From Nectonema munidae (Eukaryota > Nematomorpha > Nectonematoida > Nectonematidae): DNA of 64,000 nucleotides. The notes beneath the pieces were generated by a model. That model saw only the letters and a program-made list of their open reading frames with translations, did not search any database and was not told where the DNA came from. Below, piece by piece: positions 54,421 through 64,000 of the stretch. The stretch is taken from positions 186,001-250,000 of the forward strand of contig JAUIRK010001030.1 of NCBI GenBank assembly GCA_030549495.1, read 5' to 3'. Made by a program: the position numbers and the translations under genes. Within the stretch, counting starts at the first letter, position 1; the number at the start of each line of letters is the position of its first letter.

Positions 54421-57143
54421 TATAAATATCCTTTCTAATAAAAATACTTTTAATTTTAGTTTTGTTAATTAGTTAGTTAAAAAGTTAGTTTCAAAAAACC
54501 ATTATTAACAATCTTACATTTTGCTTCCATATGTTAACGCGAAATTATGTGCGTTTTGTATTTAACTTGAATAAAACATAAAATTCATTTTAACAGCGTT
54601 TACAGCTACTTTTATACGAAAATCGTGTTTACGAAATATAACTCGAATATCATTGGAGAATTTTAAAATGTTGAATGCCATATGGAATAGATTCCTATAG
54701 AAGTATAGAGGAACATTGGTTTTCCAAACTTAGTTCTTCGATAAAACCATTCGTATTCCAAAATATTCAATAAGCCAAGAACGTTTATATTATTTTAATA
54801 TAAATTATCAGCAGTAAATATAAAATGTGAAGTATAAACTACCAATGAGAAACATTAATTTTAATGAGATATAGAAGGAAGAAAGAAACAAACGCTATGA
54901 AGATATACAATAGGCACAATTTTTGAGTGCGTGATCCAAGCAACCGTTTGTGAACTGAATACAAAAATTATTTTTAGTCCGATTTGTTCGTAGAAGGAGG
55001 AGTTTGTAAACTCTAGTTGCACTGTAAAGAGGTTCTAAACATGTTATTAAAAGATTCTCAGCAAGTGTTCGATCAGATATCGATGTATTTAGATATGTTT
55101 TGCCATTTACATAACTTACATAAACGAAAGGGAATTTGTATGTCTTTTGACAATAAAATCTCAACAGAAATCTGCTTATACTATGACCTGTCTCTTTTTG
55201 TGCTTTATCAAATTCCATTCAGAATAATGAAAAACTTATCAAAGAAAAATTTTCCAAAAGTCTGACTGCGGAGAAATATAAGTAAAACTTTTTATAAGTT
55301 TTGAAATAATTTTTCCCAAATTCTTTATTTGAAGAAAACATTTTTTCAGTTCAACGTTTTTAAATTCATGCTTTATCATTAAGAAAAATGTAATAGTCGC
55401 TAGTCGTTTTTAAATCGGGCTAGAATTGACAAGCGCTAGTTTAGAGGAACTCATTGGCAACAGTTTAATTTTATATCTGCTTGGATTTGAAGATCAGAGA
55501 ATCAATTGGATAATCTCTACAGTAGTAAGAGAGATTCTTTTTTGAAAACTATTATTGGAAGGAATCATATGAAGTTCAAAATAAGAATAGCATTTTATGA
55601 GCACTTCGGTGTAACATCTTTTTCATGGAATTATGAGATCACACGACAAATAGCCTAAAATTCGTTCGAAGGTGTAAAAACGTTGTCTTGTTTATCAAGT
55701 ATCTATCGTATTGCATATTTTGCTATCGAGTTATATATGTATGAACAACTTGAATTTTTTTATTGCCAAAACTCTCTTACTTTCAAATATAAGGAGTTTT
55801 AAGGGTTATTGATACAGAGACCTTAAACATACTCACTATAACAGACAATATAATTATTGTTATTTAATCATTGCGGAAAAACTAATCTTATTTTTCATTT
55901 ATTGCAAAAAACGTCAAAATTTAAAAAAGAAAATACATTGATAAAAGCTTAAAATTATACAGGTGGTGTTAAATTTTTATTATTTTTATCATGTCTGTTT
56001 AAAATCTTTTCAAATTTTTACTTTTTATTTTATAATTTTGAAGCAAATATAAAATTCTGAAATTTAGAGCTTAGTACCATAATTTTCATCAGAATCTTTG
56101 ATTCAAAACACTATAGAACCGCTTAGGCCCTTAAACCACCAAGCGAGTGTTAACAAAACACCAATGTTTAAGATTGTTTACTGCCTAAGAATCCTAGCTT
56201 CCACACTGGTCATGTCTATGTGCTAAATTTCTCATTAAAATTTTATATGAGAGAAGAACAGGAGAAATGTATTAAAAACGTCTTAGCAAACCTCTAAAGT
56301 CAATATTAAGATCCTTAGCCGATTATTTCATCGGTATTCATGTCTATTTTGTAAAAATTTGTTTTAGGGTTTAGAAAAGCAATCAAGAGATCAAAATAGG
56401 AATTCTACACAGAAATAAGCGGACTAAGTTTCTGGGTGCTGGCGTGCTTTACAAAAACCTTTTTACATTTGAATAAAAGGCAAATGATATTTTTCCAAAA
56501 GAAATACATTATCTTATCTTATAACAGAAACAATTCACTCAACAAGGTTATTTGAAATATAAGATGAATCAATGAGAGGAATTGAATGAAAGGTGCGGGT
56601 GCGTGACTAATTTTTGATTAAAAATTAATGCTACGTTAAAATTATTTATGCATGTCTGGACCCTCGAACCGGCTTAAACTTTTAACGACCAAAATAATCA
56701 ATCGGATGATATCTTCTAATGTAAAGCCGAAAAATTCTAATGAAGAGCATTTATAAATTTTGTAATTAATAGAATAGTCGACGTTGGTTGTTAATTTAAT
56801 TGTTTGGAAAAATCAGTACATGATCTAAAAGTATTCTTTAAAACAACACTAAAAAAGATGAGCTTTTTTACCTATTGAAACTTTTTAGAAAACTTTTAAA
56901 CTTTAATCTTAATTAACAAAAGAAATGAGATTTCAGAAGATCTAAATACAAGTACAAGTCCCTTCTCACAATTCTATATTTCTACGAAGCACCCTTTTTT
57001 CTGTTGGGAAATAAGGAATGCACACGAAAGATTCAGAAATGCGTGAAAATTTTTCTTACGTAAAAGTGAGACAAAATTTTGAATTCTAGAGAATTGTTCT
57101 ATGGAAGTTACTTATTTGAGTTTTTGTGTTTTGAACTTATTCC

Positions 57144-57170
57144 TATATATATATATATATATATATATAT
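57144..57170. repeat. (TA)n microsatellite
   Basis: About thirteen TA units without interruption. Confidence 0.95.
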
Positions 57171-59959
57171 CCATATTCTTATACGTGAATGTGTGAAGCG
57201 GTCTTTCTTTGCACACAAATGTATATTTTAAGTTGAAATATTGTTAAAATGCCTTCAGGCTTCTGCCTTGAAAAATATAGTGCGTGTGAACAAAATATTA
57301 CCAAAATATGTGAAATAGTGTAATGCATCATCCAATACCTGTGTGAATGGAGATTATTTCATTTTTCAAAGTGCAAAAGAATGTAGAGGTAAAATTAATT
57401 TTGAATCCGGCTGAAGGTGTTTGGTTTTAAGTGTTGTAGCGCAGTCTTTCACTAGGATGGAAAAGCGCATCTCAAATGCAATGCTATCATGGCATTCATC
57501 TTGATCACGAAATAAAAGGCAAATCAAGTGTGATTCGAAAGAGATTATGTTCAATTAATTAATTGCGAGGCATAGGAATTATATATGTTTAAGCTTCATT
57601 CGAATAATATACACAGTAGACTTGTTCATATTCTTATCTGCATTCATTCAAACATATGGAGGCAGCTTGAGTAAGATTATTTGTCTTCAGTATTATATAT
57701 TCTAAACTCAATATTGCGTACGATAATAGAATGCCAATAATAGTTAATCTAGGAAAGTGTTTGAAGTAGGAATGAAGAAGAAATTTATTTTTACACTCTT
57801 ATTAAGAGCAAAAAAACAAAGAATTTAGAAATTTAAAAATTAAATTTTTTTTTTAATTTTATTTTTTTTTTAATTTTTTAAAAATTTAAAAATTCTTTTT
57901 TCCATGAAATTTGAAACTTGTAAAAGTTAAAAAATATTCTGCTAACTAACTTAATATTAAAATAAATAGCTAATTAACGGATTATCCAATTAACCTTACT
58001 AGCTACTGTGCAAATAGCAGGTGGGCGTCCATGAAAGTATAAAGTATTATGGTAGCGAAATTCTCAAAGTGTGTCTAAGCATATTGCCCAGTAGCATACG
58101 CCGTGTTCACCGGAGAAAGACGCCTTGACCAAATCTCAAATTATGTCATGATGCCATTCTAAGGCATATGGGACAGTTTTTTGAATGGGTGTACAAAATA
58201 TGCTAATCAAAGCCCTTATCATCTCAGAAAGCTCTAGCTCACTCCAAAGACTTTTCTACCTCCTAGAATATTGTTTCTAAAACTTTTTAGAAGGCTTGTC
58301 TATTTTTCAAATAACGTTTTTTAAATGCCTCTTCAAAGAAAATATTTTAACACAATTGATCTCATAGATGACAACAAGTAATTCAAATGTGTTATGATTT
58401 TAATGGGAGGGAAAATGCCTCTGTTCAAATGGGTTAATTGAGTAACAATGCAATTCTATCGTTTTTTCAAGGAATTTTTATAAATAATTATGTGTATATA
58501 TTTTTTCTTAAAGTAAATACCCTTTTGAATGTTCTTTCAGTGAAATGACATTTTGCAAATTTAGCAAAAGCACCACTTCTGTAAACAAGGACAAAATATT
58601 TGAAAAAATGGAATGTCTTTAAAGAAATTTCGTAAGAGACTTTCATTTCGTTATCCAAAATTCCGAGTTTATAATTGTGCCTTTAGTCATCATATCAAAA
58701 GTTGTATATCAGAGTTGAGCAACAATTATAACATGCGGGCAGAGTTGAAGTCTAACTAAGATTTAGCGCGTCCCAATAAATCTCTGTTCATTGAAAATTT
58801 TAAAAGCAACACATGTCTCATGCATTGTATTCAGGCAAAAATATGCATTTTTAAATTACCGGCACTTTTTGTACCTTTTTTCTTTAAACTATCATGCTTT
58901 TTTTAATTTTTGATTTTTAAATTATGTGTATATATTTTTTATTTTGAGATGGAACGACGGCGACATAAAAAGGGTTTACGTTTTGAAGGCTGCCCACGAC
59001 TACTGAGCTTGTAACATCCACGATTATTTTTACCAGCATAAATAAACCGGATTTATGTATAAATGTTAACAAAAGTAAGATGTCGCTTTGCAAATTTGGT
59101 GATGGGGTCAAAAAAATCTGTTCAAAATTGAATACACAAGAGCCTGAAGTTATAGCACAGGGCGATTCAAAAGTCGTCATACATACGAAAAAAATTTTTA
59201 TGAGAAAATTGCTATAAGAACAGTGTTTTTATTTAAAATGCTCCCTATGGCCACCATTATTTTTTTAAAGGAAGCAAGGAAATGTAATTGTTGGTTATGT
59301 ACCAAGTTTCTAACTCCTTAACGACAAAAAATCGCACGCTATCTAATGTAAGGCAGATGATTTCAATAAAAAAAGTTATAAAGACCAGACAACTTTATTT
59401 TATTTACAAAGATAGGTGAAGTTAATTTTTATATGACCCATTTTAAAGATTAATGCATTGGGAATCAATGTTTCGTGAACTAAGCAGGTTATTTCATCAA
59501 TTCTTCATGATTAGCCTTTTTCCACTTTCCTTTCACCACCTGAAACAAAATCTTTGAAGTTTTCTTTTGTGAAACTCACGAGTGCTTTGCAATTGTGGCT
59601 CTAAATACTACTCTTTCAATTGAGTAAATCTTGAACTTCGAATCAATGAAGAAACCTCTAGAAGGAGTCTTATTCCGATTCTCGCATGTCAACATCCACT
59701 TCAGCCTTGGGTAATCAATTCGATTTTATTTAATTATCGAATTAATCATAAATCAAATTTATAAATCAGATTTCATCTAATATTTGGAATAAATTTTCTT
59801 TTGATTTGAATGCATTCTAATTTCCCATGCTTGTGATACTGAATCGACACCACATAGCATTTAAGTTCAACTGGAGCGAGAAATACTGCGGTTTACAAGT
59901 TTATCAGTTGAAAGTTAACTGGTGGAAGATGAATAGGTGAATTTTGGTATTCTAGCTGT

Positions 59960-60140
59960 GTTTGCTATGAAATTTTTTTGAATTCCTGCTTCGCTAGCGG
60001 TAATTGAGCGTATATTTTCAGTTGGCGATTATTTGGTTTCTCAAAACCAAAGCTCTTTATAGATAGAAAGTTAGTCTGCGAAGTTATGAGATCACCTGTC
60101 AACATGAAATATTGCTAATTCATGTTGAGGGCTGGTTATA
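59960..60140 (+). mobile_element. hAT transposase C-terminal relic
   Basis: At about 59992-60060 the frame reads IPASLAVIERIFSVGDYLVS then QNQSSL-stop, the hAT dimerisation signature (P.S....ER.FS..G). Flanking sequence is decayed and no ends were found. It lies directly beside the gypsy fossil. Confidence 0.6.
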
Positions 60141-60189
60141 TTTTAGAGAAAGAACTTTCTGGCTTCGGAGGCGATATCGCCAACTAATA

Positions 60190-63070
60190 ATTAAAAAGTG
60201 TCATTGATGTAAAATTGTCAGAAAAGGAAAGGAAAAACCTAACAAGGCTATATTCAGCAAAAATAGACCATTGAAATAAACACAGAAGTTATAGTATTTA
60301 TACACTTTTTTAACAAAATAGCATTCAAATTAGTCAATAAAAATCAGAATAGAATGAGGAAAAACGTGGAGTAAAGTAAAATTAAAATAGAAGAAAAATA
60401 TTCGCTCGCAATGTTCACATCTCACACACTACTCAAATTTCTGTAAATTTTAGAATCCTCACCGTTTAACTGGTTTACGAATTTTAGAAGAACATTGGGG
60501 GATTGGTTCACATTCAGGCTCTTCCAAGGTAGGATAAGTTTCAAAACTAAACAGAGTTCACCTTTGGCCTCGATGTCATTTGTCCTTTTTAAATTTTCAG
60601 ATCATTTTCACTTGTTAAAAGAGGTTTTATGGTTTTTGAGTAGACTTAAACGTAAAAGACGCGCCAAATATCTTAAAGCAACTGAGTCTTCTTGTCCATT
60701 TGATGGCGGATTTTTGTATAGTTTGGGTTAGCCTCGAGAATCTATACAACCTCTATTTCAGGGGCATACTTCTTGGATTGTATGCATTTGTATTACTTGA
60801 ACTAATTCCAAGCTGAAGCAAAAAAAGCTTGAAATCTTGTGATGTAAAAGTAGCACCTCGATCAGAATGAATAATTAAAGAAAATCCAAAATTAGAAAAT
60901 ATAGTGGTTAAGCAGTTTATAGTTGTTAGGAAAGTTCAAACTTGACAAGGAAAGGCAAAGGGAAATCTGCTGTATTCGTCAATTACAGTGAATAAGTAGC
61001 AAAAACATTAAGATAAAGTGTCTGGTCCTTTGAAGACAATAGAAAGAAGTTGAAATGGAGCTGTGGCTTGAATTAGAGTATACTTCAAGGTATGAAGAAT
61101 TAGGGTTTTAATTTAACACAGACAAGACACTTGGAGTTAACACGGCGTTCTTCACCAATTGAGTATGCCATATTACGCGATCTCACAAAGTGTCAAAAGC
61201 GTTGAACTCCAGGATGAATTAAGGAATTATGCAGAGATTTCAGTTTCCCCAAGGAAGCAGTGACACTACATGTCCGAGATAAAACATCTGTCACGGTGTT
61301 TTCGGTTCTAGGACGATATTAAGATAATGAGAGAAGTTCTGTTTTCCACCGAATAAGTTTTTGATCTTTCAATCGTTTGCACGTTTAAGCATAAAAGATA
61401 CTGCTTGCTGGTCAGTGACAATTGTAAAATGCTTCCATTCAAGGAAGTTCCTCCATTAACGAACGCATTCAATTATAGCATAAGATTTTTTCTCGACTAT
61501 GTGATGACATTTTCAGAAGAGTTTGCTCGAGAAAAAGGCCACAGGTCTGTCAGTCTGTAAAAGAGTGCTTCTGATTGCTTTCTCAGAAGTATCAGTTTCT
61601 ACAACAAAGGGTAAATCGCCATCGAAAACTTTCACAGCAGATTTTTTAATTCCTTTTTTCAATTCGTTGAATGCTTATATAGGCAATAGAGGCATAGGGA
61701 AAATCTTGTTTTCGACCAGTGGTCGAATTCTTGAAGAATAATTTGGTAACCATTTTGCGTAATAATCGAACAAGCCAAGACATCCTTGCAAGGACTTGGA
61801 ATCGGACGGAGGAGGCATTTGCAGAAAGGGTTTCATACGCTCAGGATCAGGCTAAAATGTTCCATTACAAACCTATATCCAAGTACATGAATACACAAAA
61901 CGCAAAAATTGTTTTGCCACAAATCGTTATATCATCTAAGTACTCGAAAGTTCCAGACAAATTATTTTCTGATATAAACGAGTTCATGAAACGTTGAAAA
62001 GCAGAAACTCCACTTATGACACCCATAGGAATATGTTTAAATTGATACAGCTCGTTTCCAGGCTGAAAAGCAGTGTAGGGGCGATCTTCATTGCAAACTT
62101 TACTTTGAAAATAAGCTTCGGATAGATTAATAACATTGAAAATGTTATATTGACGAATCTTCTAGTTGATGGTTTGAGAAAAATCAACCACCAAGCGTTT
62201 CTTGTTATTAGAGCCAGAGGTCACAACAACTTAAGCACGCCATGGAGAATGATATGCTCGATTACATCCTCTCGGAGCATCTTTTGAACCTCTTTTTCAA
62301 TGAATTTAGTCTTGAGGATGTTAAGTTTTAGAAAAGAAATTACAAGTATTATGTCAGTGAAAGAATTAGGAAGCAAAGTGAAATCAATTTCCTCATATTT
62401 AGGTTCATTCATCGTGAGATATAACGTGCAATACTCAGACAATTTAATAAAAAGAGCAGAATAAGCCATCTTTGAGGTAAGCACTTTGAGTTTCTTTGCA
62501 ACACTTTCACTGATAAATTTATCAGAGCTTCCAGTGTCTATAAGAGCAGTCAAAATTTTATTATTTTCTTTGACAACGTTGATAATGGGAAAATAGCTTT
62601 GGCCTTGGCTAACGTGAGCTAGAATCACAGCAGAAGTAGAAGAGCAAAGTTTCAAGAAACAGAACGGCATACTTTAGCCAAGTTTCCCAGTTTGCCACAT
62701 TTTAGACATGCATTATATTTTGCAGGACAATAATGACGATCATCATTTGGATGACGATTTCCTCCACAGATGAAGCATTTGCCATTCAAAAAATGGGTTT
62801 TTAGAATTGTAGCAAAAGGCTTTACCGATTCCGGCAACTTTTGAGAATCGTTCGAATCAATCAGAATATTCACAGAAAAATTAAAATTAGTAGGCAATTC
62901 TTGAAGACCAGTAGTTGTACTTGCAACAGGTACAGGTGTGATTTGTTAGTCGTAGGCCTTAGCACGAAGATGAGCTAGTTCCAAAGCTCTAGCACATTGT
63001 GTGACTTCTTTAAGACACAAATCATCACTTTTTAAGAGGATAAACATCGTATCTTTTCTTCACGGATTCT
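60190..63070 (-). mobile_element. Ty3/gypsy-type LTR retrotransposon fossil, broken
   Basis: Minus-strand order from right to left: gag tail with two zinc knuckles (CFICGGNRHPNDDRHYC and CLKCGKLGNLAKVC, 62652-62897), aspartic protease (ALIDTGSSDKFISESVAKKL, in 62221-62670), then reverse transcriptase, RNase H and integrase-like remains (about 62200 to 60780), and an LTR-like end at about 60205-60425 shared with 8220-8520. Many breaks, and no intact pair of LTRs in the window. Clearly old. Confidence 0.75.
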
Positions 63071-64000
63071 CTGTTTCTCTCAGAAAGACTTATATAAATC
63101 TTTTATTCTAAGAATACGTCTGTACGGGAACAATAATTGAACACCTTTTCTTCTCATTATCCCTGTTATCTCAAAAAGAAATTGCCAAAAATTCAAGATG
63201 ACTAGTCTCTTCTCTTGCAAACGAAAATAATGATATGATTGTAGTTTTAGGACGGTTTGTCGGAGTCATTTTCGCACAGATTTTTCCAAAATTAAAATTT
63301 ACAAATAAATTTTACATGTCTCAAGTGTTTTGTAGTGAATTTTGTACAGTCATCACAGCTATTAATAATAATCTAACTAACTAGCACTCAGATACCTAAC
63401 TCAGTAACTAAGAAAATAGCTAGCTACCTAACTAACTAAGGTGTGGCGTAACTAGAGGGGCGCCAACAGGGAGGGGGAGGCGTCGGGCCCAGGCACTTTT
63501 TTGGGGCGGAATTTTTGGTCTTATTAAAAGTAAAATTCATTCATAATGAATTATGTTTTCATTTTTCGTTTTTCTAGTGTAATATAACACTGATTTCAAC
63601 GAACAATTTTCCGAGAAGTCGCGCCACTAAGTTTATTCCATTTGTTTTGAATCTGCAAGGCATGCTTTTCCGATTCCATTAATATCATTGGTCCATCCTC
63701 GTTTATTAAAACCCGATTTATTAGTATTGATGTGCAAGATATCTCAAATTAAACAAAGCTTAGTGGGAAATAGAAATTTTTTAATTGCAAAGAGATTTGC
63801 AATTAAAATGTGAAGCTAAAAATCCCAAATTATGGAGCCTAGTTGATGATCCAAAATTTTTCCGTTTGAAAGAAACCTATTAGAGGTTATTCTCATGCTT
63901 TCTGTTCCACCTGAATTTGTGAATCAAATTTTTCAAGGAAGAAGATTTTAAAATCTAAAAATAGATTATGATTGAATGAGTGATGCCCATTAAAGTGACT
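63071..64000. other. right-edge spacer with a possible transposon terminus
   Basis: GTGGCGTAACTAGAGGGGCG then CCAACAGGGAGGGGGAGGCG at about 63443-63482 resembles the GC-rich GTGGCG ends of the MITEs at 44584 and 48411. No partner end within the window. Nothing else recognised. Confidence 0.3.

Larger units (their letters stand above)
49541..59955. other. long gene-poor AT-rich region
   Basis: No host gene recognised. The longest frame that is not low complexity is 54895-55218 (-), 107 codons, starting MEFDKAQKETGHSISRFLLR and containing LEPLYSATRVYKLLLLRT. I do not recognise it and see no splice or domain support. Small relics and microsatellites inside are listed separately. Confidence 0.4.

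Noticed and set aside
59165-59260. GGGCGATTCAAAAGTCGTCA resembling a mariner-type terminus
   Set aside because: No TA duplication, partner end or transposase sequence seen.

Overview
The window is AT-rich animal DNA that is dense in transposable elements. Three host genes can be supported, all with clear metazoan identity. The mix of hAT, piggyBac-like and LINE families, and a repeat-gene family I recall mainly from arthropods and cnidarians, fits an invertebrate, most likely an arthropod such as a copepod. That assignment is inference.

Layout. Bases 1-13800 (+) hold the 3' half of a strongly diverged KIFAP3/KAP3 gene (kinesin-2 associated armadillo protein). It has six exons whose splice phases all agree, and its introns are loaded with hAT transposons and one LTR-element fossil. 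Convergent with it, 15550-19071 (-) is an intact, single-exon SMC2 gene (condensin ATPase). From 19386 to about 37165 the DNA is almost wholly mobile: three LINE remnants, several copies of a TTAA-inserted element with internal minisatellite arms, a piggyBac transposase relic, a degenerate copy of an unclassified multicopy gene family, and more hAT pieces. From 38279 to 46090 (-) lies a secreted alpha-carbonic anhydrase with a C-terminal hydrophobic tail that suggests a GPI anchor; its exons are separated by hAT insertions and one short linking exon is not resolved. At 46676-49540 is a nested stack: a TTAA element (reverse orientation) carrying a LINE and a hAT MITE. From about 49540 to 59960 I see no gene, only simple repeats and faint relics. 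At about 60190-63070 (-) is a broken Ty3/gypsy-type fossil.

The host genes are unrelated in function: kinesin-2/ciliary transport, chromosome condensation and CO2/bicarbonate chemistry. They are not an operon or a system. The most unusual object is the TTAA-flanked element at 25911-29431. It has 14-bp inverted ends, GC hairpins next to both ends, about ten 150-bp repeats in one arm and irregular repeats in the other, and no visible coding capacity. Related copies lie at 19386, 36823 and 46676, and the repeat number differs between copies. It sits precisely in a LINE reading frame that would be continuous without it.
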